This document shows positions 46,621 through 55,224 of a stretch of DNA of 64,000 nucleotides, piece after piece (the first letter of the stretch is position 1; each line of letters begins with the position of its first letter). This stretch comes from an uncultured Bryobacterales bacterium (GTDB lineage: Bacteria; Acidobacteriota; Terriglobia; Bryobacterales; UBA6623): the NCBI GenBank assembly GCA_951813605.1, contig OX638379.1, positions 542,139 to 606,138 on the forward strand, given 5' to 3'. The notes under the pieces are model-generated. The model was not told the origin of the DNA. It did not search any database and worked only from the letters and a program-made list of their open reading frames with translations. Made by a program: the position numbers and the translations under genes.

Positions 46621-48099
46621 GTGATTTCGCATCCCCAGCCGATCCAATCTTCCGCTCCCGGCGGCATCCGGTCGAGGCGGGAATTTCTTTGCCGGTCCGG
46701 GAGCGGACTGGGGGCCTTGGCCCTTGTCCAACTTCTGACCGGCGGCGGCGTGCTGCCCTCCGCACGGGCGGCGCCGCGGGGTTCCCTCGAGGCCAAGCCT
46801 CCGCACCATTCCCCGCGCGCAAAGTCCGTGATCTGGCTATTCATGGAAGGTGGACCCAGCCACATCGACCTCTTCGATCCCAAGCCCGAACTCGAGAAGC
46901 TTGTCGGGCAGGTCACGCCCCCGTCTTTCGACCTGCCGGTGACAAGCGCCACCGGTTCCCACCGCATGCCCATCGTGGCCTCGAGCAGAAAGTGGAAGCA
47001 GCACGGCCAGAGCGGCCTTTGGGTGTCGGACTGGTATCCCCGCATCGCGGAGCATGTCGACGATCTGGCAGTGATCCGCTCCTGCTGGTCGGACGGGGTC
47101 AACCATGTCGGCGCGATCCGCCAGATGAACACCGGCTCCATCCTGGCCGGACGACCGTCGCTAGGCGCTTGGACCACCTACGGGCTCGGTTCGGCGAACG
47201 AGGAACTGCCCGTGTTTGTGGTTCTGGCTGACCACAAGCCCGTACGCGGCGGGCCCACCAATTGGAGTGCGGGCTTCCTTCCGGCGACCTATCAGGGGAC
47301 GCTCTTCAGGAAGGAAGGCCCGCCGATTCTCGACTTGAGGCCTCCCGCCGGCGTGACGGATCGGCAGCAGCGGAGCCGACTCGACCTGCTCAAGGCCCTG
47401 AACAGGCATCACGCAGATCGGTGGCCCTCTGAGGACGAGATCGAGGCGCGTATCGAGTCGTATGAACTCGCCTACCGTATGCAGCATGCCGCGCCCGGTG
47501 CCGTCGACCTGAACAAGGAGAGCGGAGCGACCAAGCACCTATACGGCATCGACGAGAAGGAGACGGCGAAATTCGGCGCGAACTGCCTTTTGGCCCGTCG
47601 CCTGGTCGAGCGCGGCGTGCGTTTCGTCGAGGTCTACTGCGGCAGCGGCATTGCTTGGGATGCCCACTCGAACCTAGAGTCCAACCACACCAAGTGGTGC
47701 AAGATCTCGGACAAGCCGATCGCCGGCCTGCTCGCGGACCTCGGGTCCCGAGGAATGCTCGAAGACACCTTGGTGGTGTGGGGCGGCGAATTCGGTCGGA
47801 CGCCATTCATCGACACCAACTCGCTGTCGATCACGCCGGAGGACTACGGTCGCGATCACAACCCTTGGGGTTTCACGATGTGGATGGCAGGTGCCGGAAT
47901 CCGAGGTGGACAGACCATCGGCTCAACCGACGAGATCGGATTCCGGGCGGTTGACAAGCCGTATCATATCCACGACATCCACGCCACGATTCTTCACATG
48001 CTTGGACTGGATCATCTCGATCTGACCTACTTGCACAACGGACGGGCGGAGCGACCCACAATCAACGGCGGAAACTTGATCCACGAGGTCCTTGCCTAA
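46621..48099 (+). CDS. DUF1501 protein, Tat-exported (second copy)
   Basis: 492 residues from GTG 46621. A twin-arginine signal (SRREFLCRSGSG) is followed by [40 protein letters not shown] central blocks and the late motif [12 protein letters not shown] with GRDHNPWGFTMWMAGAG. The family histidines and aspartates of the sulfatase-like fold are kept. It forms a pair with the DUF1553 gene three bases upstream, mirroring the pair at 27.5-32 kb. The function is unproven; it is presumed periplasmic. Confidence 0.92.
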   Translation: MISHPQPIQSSAPGGIRSRREFLCRSGSGLGALALVQLLTGGGVLPSARAAPRGSLEAKPPHHSPRAKSVIWLFMEGGPSHIDLFDPKPELEKLVGQVTPPSFDLPVTSATGSHRMPIVASSRKWKQHGQSGLWVSDWYPRIAEHVDDLAVIRSCWSDGVNHVGAIRQMNTGSILAGRPSLGAWTTYGLGSANEELPVFVVLADHKPVRGGPTNWSAGFLPATYQGTLFRKEGPPILDLRPPAGVTDRQQRSRLDLLKALNRHHADRWPSEDEIEARIESYELAYRMQHAAPGAVDLNKESGATKHLYGIDEKETAKFGANCLLARRLVERGVRFVEVYCGSGIAWDAHSNLESNHTKWCKISDKPIAGLLADLGSRGMLEDTLVVWGGEFGRTPFIDTNSLSITPEDYGRDHNPWGFTMWMAGAGIRGGQTIGSTDEIGFRAVDKPYHIHDIHATILHMLGLDHLDLTYLHNGRAERPTINGGNLIHEVLA

Positions 48100-48450
48100 G
48101 TTCGGTGCAGCGTTGAATGCTCCGATGACACCTCGTGAGAATGCATCTCCGCGGTCGGTCACGAGTTTAGGCGGCATGTCGGTTCCCTGATTCTGATTGG
48201 CGTTTGTCCACATCGGGAATAGCCCCCTGAATCGCACATGTTTCATCGCGTGGTTTCCACCCTGAAGACCACGGCGGTGGCGTTTTCCTAGATGCGTAGC
48301 CGCAGCCGTGCGTAGAAAACTGAACGCAACGTCCGAATGAGTCATCGACTCGTCCGCGCTTGCGGGGTAGCACTGCGCTAGGATGATCGGCGCGGGCCAC
48401 GAGCGTCAGGGCTGGCATTGCCTTCGACCGGGGACGGCTGAACGACCGGT
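48100..48450. other. Spacer after the DUF1501 gene
   Basis: 351 bases. A weak CCAC/GTGG hairpin followed by GTTTTCC near 48260-48282 might end the transcript. A minus-strand frame at 48110-48250 looks partly coding (FPMWTNANQNQGTDMPP) but has no start signal or known family. Confidence 0.35.
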
Positions 48451-48783
48451 ATGATCAGCTTCGAGATTTACGTACAAGAGGGGTGCGCGTCCGCGGGGAT
48501 TCGACCGGCGGTCGAGATCGCGCTTGAAGCTGTGTGCGGCGATGTGCTCGGCCCGGAGGCGGAACACGTCGAGTTCGCATGGACCGTCATTGCGAAAGGT
48601 TTCGGGTTCCGAGGCGGGCTTCCCTCAACGACGTCGCTGGTCCGTAGCCGGATTCCGGATGGTTGTGATCGCGTGACCCGGGCGCGATTCCTTCGATCGA
48701 TCGGAAACGAGTGGTGCCGGCTTGCCGCATGCGCGCAGGACGAAGTCATCGTTTCGGCGAGGGATTGGAGCTGGGCGGGGTGA
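48451..48783 (+). CDS. Tautomerase-superfamily-like protein lacking the N-terminal proline
   Basis: 110 residues. The beginning (MISFEIYVQEG) and the helix that follows resemble a beta-alpha-beta tautomerase unit, but residue 2 is Ile instead of the catalytic Pro. The gene ends 28 bases before a second tautomerase-like gene that does have Pro. Heteromeric members of the superfamily exist (trans-3-chloroacrylic acid dehalogenase, heterohexameric 4-oxalocrotonate tautomerase), which suggests a non-catalytic partner subunit. The family assignment is by pattern and is moderate; no clear ribosome binding site is seen. Confidence 0.55.
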   Translation: MISFEIYVQEGCASAGIRPAVEIALEAVCGDVLGPEAEHVEFAWTVIAKGFGFRGGLPSTTSLVRSRIPDGCDRVTRARFLRSIGNEWCRLAACAQDEVIVSARDWSWAG

Positions 48784-48811
48784 CCGCTCAACAGAGAGAG
48801 AAGCTAGACAA

Positions 48812-49237
48812 ATGCCGTTTTACCGCTGCCTGATACCCAAAGATTCGCTGTCTTACGAACAGCGCGAGCGCATTGCAATAGCGTTCACGGACGTTCACTG
48901 CGGTTTGTCGACCGCTCCTAGGAACTTCGTGCAGGTGGCGTTTCTAGACTCGTCCCCCAGCGGCGAAGTTTTCGATTCCCACGGAAACGGCGTGCTGCGC
49001 TACGAAACGCCCTACTTCATCGCGGGCGGCAATCGGGCCGGAAGATCCCCGGAGACGAAAGGCAAGATACTGGAGGGCGCGATTGACCGGTTCTCGGAAA
49101 TTGCCGAGGTGCCAAGGGACATGGTCAGTGGTTTCATCAGCGAGGCTCCGGGCTCGTGGACCATGGAGGCTGGGAGGATTCTTCCCGATCCCGGGGAAGA
49201 AGCCGAATGGTTGCGGCAGACTTCCTCGCCGGCGTAA
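48812..49237 (+). CDS. Tautomerase-like protein with N-terminal proline
   Basis: 141 residues from ATG 48812, with GAGAGAGAAG upstream. The mature N-terminus would be Pro (MPFYRCLIPKDSLSYEQRERIA), the general base/acid of tautomerases; a longer frame from 48722 would bury it, so this start is preferred. The size and the later block NFVQVAFLDSS fit the cis-CaaD/MSAD-like or 'Tautomerase_3' branch. The substrate is unknown; keto-enol tautomerisation or hydrolytic dehalogenation are family chemistries. It is paired with the Pro-less gene just upstream. Confidence 0.75.
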   Translation: MPFYRCLIPKDSLSYEQRERIAIAFTDVHCGLSTAPRNFVQVAFLDSSPSGEVFDSHGNGVLRYETPYFIAGGNRAGRSPETKGKILEGAIDRFSEIAEVPRDMVSGFISEAPGSWTMEAGRILPDPGEEAEWLRQTSSPA

Positions 49238-49498
49238 CGCGACGGTCTGCATTTTTCCGAGACAGGCGCTGCGCCATGGTCTGCCGGCGATTCGACGGGC
49301 CACGCGTGAGGAACCGAGAGGCCGGAACGCTGATAACATGCTCGATTTCTGCTCCGTGCGATGTCGCCTCAGCTGGCTGATTCGAGTTGGCGTGGCTAGG
49401 AAGGTGCACGATCCCGGAGCTCGGCACGCCTTGGAGGGCTAGCGAACGCGGCCATCACGCAAGACAATCGCTTGCCGCCAATTCGACCGGGACCCGGC

Positions 49499-52219
49499 CT
49501 AGAAGTCGAATTGGAGTGTCAGCCGAAAGGTTCGCCCGTCATTGAGCGTGTTGGTGATACGTCCGAAACTCGGGGAAGTCAGGCTGTTGTTCGGGTCGGC
49601 GAATTGCGGGGTGTTGAAGAAGTTCACCGATTCGGCCCGAAGTGTCAGGCGCTTCTCGGAACCGACGGTCCAACTGCGAGAAAGACTTGCGTTGACATTC
49701 GCGATCTTCCCCTTGCGGAAGGTGCGCAGGCCCAGAGTTCCGGCTAGGTCGCCGATGGCTTGGAAAGCAAAGGCCTCCCTGCGCAGCTGCAGCCGGGAGG
49801 TGTCCGGGTTGCCGATCGTCCGGCCTAGCAGGGAGGTATCGAGTAGGTGCGGTCGGTCTCCCATTGAACCATCGACATTCCCGAATCCCGGCCCGTCCGA
49901 TCCCGCCTGGATAGTGAAGGGCGTACCCGTCTTGAGCAGCGTAACCGTCGAGAATTGCCAACTGCCGAACAGTTGCCCTTTCCAGCCTGAGCCGCGCGGC
50001 GTCTCATATACGGCGCGTAGAAGCAACGCGTGAGGTTGGTCGAAGAAACTCAGTGACTTCACGTCGGCGTGAATGTCGCGCGCCGTCTGGCTGACTGCCC
50101 GGCGAGCGTCGCCGCCATTCATTGTGTTGGTGTAGTCGCTGCCCAAGTCGATCGACTTGCTGAACCAGTAGGCTGCGTCGATTGTGAAGCCCTTCAGGCC
50201 GCGCATCACGAACGCCACCCTGGCAGCGTCGAAGTACGCCCTGGATGCGTTGTGCAAGCGAAGCACGTCGTTGTACCGTGAGTTCGCACGGCGCAAGTTC
50301 GTCGTGCGAACTGTCACAGGGACCCCCTCGGGCCGCTCGCCTCGATTGAGGAACCAGGCTTGGAATACCTTGTGAGAACGGCTGCCCACATAGCCAAGCT
50401 GCAGGTTCATCGTCCGCGAAAGGCCGAATTCCCAACTGAGGCTGTACTGGTGGCTGTAGGGTTCGACGAGGTTGTCGGCGATGTCGAACAAGGTCGATCT
50501 AGACCCGGGAGTGACGTTGGCGAATGCTATTCCGCTGATGATGTCGACCAGCTTTGGCCGCAGGACCACCAGTCTCACGACGTTTGGGGCGTTGATACGA
50601 AATTGGCTGTAGGTGACGGGATAGATCTCCCCGTAGGAAACGCCGTAAGCACCCCGCAGCGTGCCCCATCGATCGCCCAGACGGTAAGCGAAGCCGAAGC
50701 GGGGAGCGAAGTTGTTGCAGTCGCAACTGTATGGCAGCGTCTCGAACTGATTGACTTCGCGCGGCACCGTGACCGCCTCGTAACGGAGTCCCAGGCTCAG
50801 CGTCAGGTCGGACAACGGCTTCCATGCATCGGCGGCGTAGAACTGAGTGGCCCACTGACGGAACCCGCGATGGAAGCTCCCAACGGTCTTGAGCAGGCGA
50901 GTCGGCTTGCCCAGGCGGAAGTTCGTTATCGCATCATTGTTGAAATTGTTGGAGAACTGGGTGTTGCCTCGGATCGCCTGCTGCTCGACACCGTTCAGCT
51001 GGCCGCGCCCCACATGGAATCCCGCTTTAACTCCGTGCTTGCCGAAAGTTCGCGACACCAGACCGGCAAACCGGAACGTATTAAGCGCACGGTCAACTGG
51101 AATCAGCGGCGATGGTCCTTGGCCCGCGATCGCCCTCGATACCCCCACTGTTGGTCCGAAATTGTTGGGCTCGGGAATGAGTAGCGAGCCGACCCGGTCG
51201 AAGCCGACCGACAGGCTTGTCACCGCACCGGATGGACGGGCCCTTGTCCAAGTTGCCCGAGGACGGTGGTTCTTGATTTCGGTATCCGGGTTCGCCCCAC
51301 GCACGAACTGAAACGCGTCGACGCTTTGCGAGGTGAACACATAGCTCAGGCCTAGCTTGCCGTAGCCCCTTAGGTCCTGGTCGAGCCGCATGCTTGCCGA
51401 GTCCGTGTCGACCCGTTGCGGAGCGTTGGTATTCAGGGCGCGCGGATCGATGTCAGTCCGGTTTGGAAGTTCCGCCGGATAGGCTTGGAGCAGCTGCTCG
51501 ACGATTTCCCGCGTAGCCGCGTCCGTGCGTTCGCCGCTTGCCGGATCGATCAGCAACGGTGTGCGTTCTTCCGGCAAAGGCACAAGGACGTTGCCGTTGA
51601 CTTGACCGCGGATCTTTTGCTGCGACGCGTTCAGGGAGATACGGGCGCCACTCCACACGGGACCCGCTAGGCGAAACCCGTAACGGTTCTCGTTCGCCGG
51701 CTGGACTTCACCCACTTGGAAGAACGATCGTGCCGAGAAGGCGCTGTTTCCGTGGGTCCAGAAGAGATTCCCGTGGACGGCCTGGCCGCGCGCGGGCGGC
51801 AGATGGAGATTGGGTCTTGGACGCCGACCGTATTCCGCGCCGTAGTAGTCACGGTCGGGTTGGAAATCCGTAACGATCGTGGCTGTCGCGCCCAAACGAA
51901 TATTCAGCTCTTGCAGCGTGTTGGTATCGACTAGATTGAACTGGACGTTTTCGTTCCGGCGAGCCTCTCCGGAACGGGTGTCCTCCTGCCCTAGCAGATT
52001 CAAGTTAGTGCGTTGCGCGGCAGCCCCGGCACCGACCGGCGCGGTTGTGTCCCTCGGTTCAGCTTCCGAAGGCTTCGAATCCACCGTGCCGGATGAATCC
52101 GCATTCCCGCCGTCGTGCTCTCTCCGGTCCTGTGCTTGTGCCCCGGCTGAGGCAGCGGCCGCTAGGACGGCGGTTGCCAGCGCTGTTCGGAGAATGCAGC
52201 GAATTGCCCTAGGGCCCAT
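49499..52219 (-). CDS. Oar-like TonB-dependent outer-membrane receptor
   Basis: 906 residues with a signal peptide (cut near residue 29). There is no obvious carboxypeptidase-regulatory domain. A short plug-like stretch (QFNLVDTNTLQELNIRLGATATI, residues about 93-115) leads straight into a beta-barrel rich in alternating aromatic strands (FDRVGSLLIPEPNNFG, LGLRYEAVTVPREVNQFE, WEFGLSRTMNLQLGYVGSRS). The chain ends in Phe (TLQFDF), the outer-membrane insertion signal. Substrates are likely sugars, peptides or metal complexes but cannot be told. It is a lone gene, with the small open frame and the glycosyltransferase upstream on the same strand. Confidence 0.87.
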   Translation of the reverse strand: MGPRAIRCILRTALATAVLAAAASAGAQAQDRREHDGGNADSSGTVDSKPSEAEPRDTTAPVGAGAAAQRTNLNLLGQEDTRSGEARRNENVQFNLVDTNTLQELNIRLGATATIVTDFQPDRDYYGAEYGRRPRPNLHLPPARGQAVHGNLFWTHGNSAFSARSFFQVGEVQPANENRYGFRLAGPVWSGARISLNASQQKIRGQVNGNVLVPLPEERTPLLIDPASGERTDAATREIVEQLLQAYPAELPNRTDIDPRALNTNAPQRVDTDSASMRLDQDLRGYGKLGLSYVFTSQSVDAFQFVRGANPDTEIKNHRPRATWTRARPSGAVTSLSVGFDRVGSLLIPEPNNFGPTVGVSRAIAGQGPSPLIPVDRALNTFRFAGLVSRTFGKHGVKAGFHVGRGQLNGVEQQAIRGNTQFSNNFNNDAITNFRLGKPTRLLKTVGSFHRGFRQWATQFYAADAWKPLSDLTLSLGLRYEAVTVPREVNQFETLPYSCDCNNFAPRFGFAYRLGDRWGTLRGAYGVSYGEIYPVTYSQFRINAPNVVRLVVLRPKLVDIISGIAFANVTPGSRSTLFDIADNLVEPYSHQYSLSWEFGLSRTMNLQLGYVGSRSHKVFQAWFLNRGERPEGVPVTVRTTNLRRANSRYNDVLRLHNASRAYFDAARVAFVMRGLKGFTIDAAYWFSKSIDLGSDYTNTMNGGDARRAVSQTARDIHADVKSLSFFDQPHALLLRAVYETPRGSGWKGQLFGSWQFSTVTLLKTGTPFTIQAGSDGPGFGNVDGSMGDRPHLLDTSLLGRTIGNPDTSRLQLRREAFAFQAIGDLAGTLGLRTFRKGKIANVNASLSRSWTVGSEKRLTLRAESVNFFNTPQFADPNNSLTSPSFGRITNTLNDGRTFRLTLQFDF

Positions 52220-52347
52220 AGGACTAGCGTAGCTAACAGGACCCGAACTAAGAATCCAATGGCCGAGACCTGCAGTGGTGCAGAACGGTTGGTAGTCTGC
52301 GACCGGAGATGGTTGCGATCCGATCGCGTGCCGAACGCCCCGATTTG

Positions 52348-52473
52348 CTACTTGCGACCCGATTCGGTAGCCCTAGTGGCAAGCTCCGGCCTAGTCACGG
52401 CCACCTTGCCTCGCACGACGTAGCGCCGGATATGGGCGTGATGCGTGAACTGCTCGCCGAATAGCGTGCCCAT
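52348..52473 (-). CDS. Possible small protein of 41 residues with a strong ribosome binding site
   Basis: AAAGGGGGGA lies 7-8 bases before ATG 52473, one of the best ribosome binding sites in the window. The frame ends at TAG 52348. The product is basic (HHAHIRRYVVRGKVAV), with no signal peptide, membrane segment or known family. It lies 128 bases downstream of the HpnI-like gene on the same strand. The rest of 52220-52600 shows nothing else. It could be chance; conservation is the only real test. Confidence 0.35.
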   Translation of the reverse strand: MGTLFGEQFTHHAHIRRYVVRGKVAVTRPELATRATESGRK

Positions 52474-52600
52474 ATCGTGTTCCCCCCTTTCGCAGGCATT
52501 GCAACGGCCATTGATTGGTCAGATGCTCCTTGAATCAGATGGGCAGGCTCCGCAGTAGGACGCGCCCCGCGGACCGACCCGGCCAGTGTCGCAATGGTTC

Positions 52601-53737
52601 TTACTCGAGAATGCGGCCCCCAGGGCCGATGTACAGCTTTCGTCCAGCCCACGACACCCTGTTTCCGAAATAGCTGCAAACCCAGACCGCGCAGGCCCAT
52701 AAGTCGGCAACCGGCACAAGCCACAGAGTCCGAAGAGTGTCCGCGCTCCCGACCCGCAACGCGGCAATCGCCCCGGTCGCGAGCCTCAGTCCTAGGCAGA
52801 TGGCAGCGAGCGGCCAAAGCATTTCCGGTCTGACGACAAGGGCAATACAGGTCCAAAGGGTGCCAAAGGTCAAGGGCAGGGCCGCGTGGCCGGCCGGTCG
52901 CTGCTTCCTAATCGTGCGCGACCATCGCAACTCGCGTCGCCACGTCTCTCTCCAACCGTCGTCACGAGGCAGTCTGGTGGACACCGAGACAGTCGAGAGA
53001 TCCACGCCGAGACCAAGCGCCACAACCTTAGCCCCAAGATGGTAGTCGTCCCCTATCAGGCCACGCAAGGATCCGAAGCCTCCGGCTTTTGCGAGTGTTT
53101 CGGCGCGAAAGGCAAGAGTCGAGCCCAATGCGAAACGCAGTTCCTGCATCCAGTGTGCGATGAGCACTTGGGCAGCGAACTCGGTGTTTATCCGTATCGC
53201 TTGCAATTGCGACGCTAGGCTCACACCTGCCTCCGCACCGTACAAGCACGTCACCAGCCCTGTGTTCGGCTTTGAGAGCTCGCTGCAAAGAGCCTGGAGG
53301 TAACGGGGCGGAACTCGGATGTCGTCGTCTGACACTACCCAAATCGGATTGCAGGCATGCTCGGCCAATCTCTCCAGAACTTCGACTTTGCCGTTGCAAC
53401 CCGGTGACGCGTCAGGGCAGGCGATCAATTTGATCTCCAAATTCGGGAACTCCGTCCGCAGTTGGCGGACGGCCGAGCGGGCATCCCTGTCGCCGGCTCC
53501 CACTCCGACTAGGATCTCGAATTCCGGGTAGTCTTGGTTTGCGTGCGATCTGAGAAGATCGGCGAATTCGCTCCCTGCTCCCACCGCCGGTTTCAGCAAG
53601 GAGACGCCCAGCGACGCACTCGACGTACGCAATGCAAGCGATGACACACGGCGAGACCGCACCAAAGCTGCCAATGCGGCCGCGTAGTAGAGCCAGCAAA
53701 GAACAAGAAGTGCCCCGAGGGCCAGCACCCGGTCCAC
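52601..53737 (-). CDS. hpnI: HpnI/ceramide-glucosyltransferase-like glycosyltransferase (GT21)
   Basis: 378 residues, an integral membrane GT-A enzyme. An N-terminal membrane helix (5-26) is followed by VSLLKPAVGAGSEFADLL, the nucleotide-sugar site SDDDIRVPPRYL (D137-D139), DDYHLG (D230-D231) and an R-x-x-R-W motif at 268-272. C-terminal helices lie at about 290-360. This is the GT21 pattern shared by hopanoid-associated HpnI and ceramide glucosyltransferases. HpnI would add N-acetylglucosamine to a bacteriohopanepolyol; the hopanoid operon 11 kb away favours that over a sphingolipid role. It follows the oxidoreductase gene by six bases. Confidence 0.78.
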   Translation of the reverse strand: MDRVLALGALLVLCWLYYAAALAALVRSRRVSSLALRTSSASLGVSLLKPAVGAGSEFADLLRSHANQDYPEFEILVGVGAGDRDARSAVRQLRTEFPNLEIKLIACPDASPGCNGKVEVLERLAEHACNPIWVVSDDDIRVPPRYLQALCSELSKPNTGLVTCLYGAEAGVSLASQLQAIRINTEFAAQVLIAHWMQELRFALGSTLAFRAETLAKAGGFGSLRGLIGDDYHLGAKVVALGLGVDLSTVSVSTRLPRDDGWRETWRRELRWSRTIRKQRPAGHAALPLTFGTLWTCIALVVRPEMLWPLAAICLGLRLATGAIAALRVGSADTLRTLWLVPVADLWACAVWVCSYFGNRVSWAGRKLYIGPGGRILE

Positions 53738-53743
53738 CGCGAC

Positions 53744-54835
53744 TTACGCTATTCGCTGGGCGTCTCTCTGTGCGACGAGGCACAGTTCCGCCGCCTTGAA
53801 CGTATGCTCCTGCGTCATCGCACGCTCCGTGCGCTCGAGGCAGTCCAGAATCAAATGGCCGAAATAGGGGAACCCAACGGTCCCGCGGGTTCTGATATGA
53901 CGCTCGCCTTTGCTGTCGACCAAGTAGAGCTGGTCTGACTCGTTGTCTCGTCCGACGTCAAGATACTTGCGCAATTCGATGTAACCGTCCGTTCCAAGAA
54001 TGAAGGTGCGTCCGTCGCCCCACGCGCCTAGCCCGTCGGGTGTGAACCAATCCACCCGGAAATAGTTCGTCGCGCCGTTGTCCGCGACAAGCGACGCATC
54101 GCCGAAGTCCTCGAGTTCCGGGTGGCCCGGATTGTTGTAGTTAGCGACTCGGCTGGAAGTGACGGTCGCATCCCCGGCACCAGTGAAGTGCAGGAACTGC
54201 TCGATCTGGTGGCTGCCTATGTCACAGAGGATGCCGCCGTACTGCTCGAAATTGAAGAACCATTTCGGTCTTGACGGAGCATTCAGTCGATGCGGCCCCA
54301 TACCGATGACTTGCAGCACGCGGCCGATTGCACCATCGTCGATCAGGTTGCCGGCGTAGATCGAGCATTCCGTGTGCAGGCGCTCGCTGTAATACACGGC
54401 AAACTTCTGCGCAGTGTCCGCCGACGTACGCTTGGCCTGTTCAAGTTGCCCTAGGGTCGTCATGGGCGCCTTGTCAGTGAAGTAGTCCTTCCCGTGCAGC
54501 ATGACTTCGCAGCCCAGCGGACCGCGCGCATTCGGAACCGCGGCGCCGGCTACCAGGCGAACCTCGTCATCTTGCAGGACCTCGTCCTGGCTGCGCGCCG
54601 CCCGAGCCTCTGGAAACGCCTTGCGGAACTGCTCTACCTTTTTTGGATCGGGGTCAAAGACCCACTTGATGTGTGCTCCCGCTTCGGTCAGGCCGTTGCA
54701 CATGCCGTAGATGTGTCCGTGGTCCAGCGCTACCGCTGCGATCGCGAATTCTCCCGCAGCAACAACGGGTCTCGCCTGGCCTTGCGGGGCATAGTTCATG
54801 CCGTCCGATTTCTGCATTGAATTCGATTGTTGCAA
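53744..54835 (-). CDS. Gfo/Idh/MocA-family oxidoreductase
   Basis: 363 residues with no export signal. The N-terminal Rossmann part has a divergent nucleotide loop (VALDHGHIYGMCNGL). The consensus block after it (LHGKDYFTDKAPMTTLGQLEQAK) carries the lysine of the EKP-like catalytic motif as DKAP. GGILCDIGSHQIEQFLHF is the family's conserved catalytic-histidine region. It probably oxidises or reduces a sugar or cyclitol with NAD(P). It is six bases upstream of the HpnI-like gene on the same strand. The start may be ATG 54835 or the in-frame ATG 36 bases downstream. Confidence 0.86.
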   Translation of the reverse strand: MQQSNSMQKSDGMNYAPQGQARPVVAAGEFAIAAVALDHGHIYGMCNGLTEAGAHIKWVFDPDPKKVEQFRKAFPEARAARSQDEVLQDDEVRLVAGAAVPNARGPLGCEVMLHGKDYFTDKAPMTTLGQLEQAKRTSADTAQKFAVYYSERLHTECSIYAGNLIDDGAIGRVLQVIGMGPHRLNAPSRPKWFFNFEQYGGILCDIGSHQIEQFLHFTGAGDATVTSSRVANYNNPGHPELEDFGDASLVADNGATNYFRVDWFTPDGLGAWGDGRTFILGTDGYIELRKYLDVGRDNESDQLYLVDSKGERHIRTRGTVGFPYFGHLILDCLERTERAMTQEHTFKAAELCLVAQRDAQRIA

Positions 54836-55224
54836 AGCGCCGCCGTGTTTGGTGGATTTCCGATGTCTTCTATGCCAAGCATTAGGACCGCGCGCATAGC
54901 GGTATCAGTTCGGTCCAGGGGCGCCCCCCTCGGCTACCCGAAAGTTACGCACGTTTGTGGATGTTCTTGGAGTCATTGGCGAAGGAGGTCAATCGCCTCC
55001 TTGGGCGTGCAAGAATCTGTCGGTGCCACTCATTCCATGCCCTGATGGGGCATGCGCGCTTCGGCTGTCTGATGGCAAATCAGCCCACACAGCATTGGCG
55101 AACAGATGCGAGCAGCTTCACTGCATCGCGGCCTGCACGCCGGGCTTCGATCCATCGAGAGCAAAGCAAGTCGGAAATCATATACTCGATTAGAGGCTCC
55201 GGCCAGGCGAGCCGGAGCGGGCAG
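54836..55224. other. Divergent promoter spacer
   Basis: 389 bases between two divergent genes, so promoters for both must lie here. Longer frames of the downstream gene run into it but start before the likely signal-anchor and are not supported. No hairpin or repeat was noted. Confidence 0.4.
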
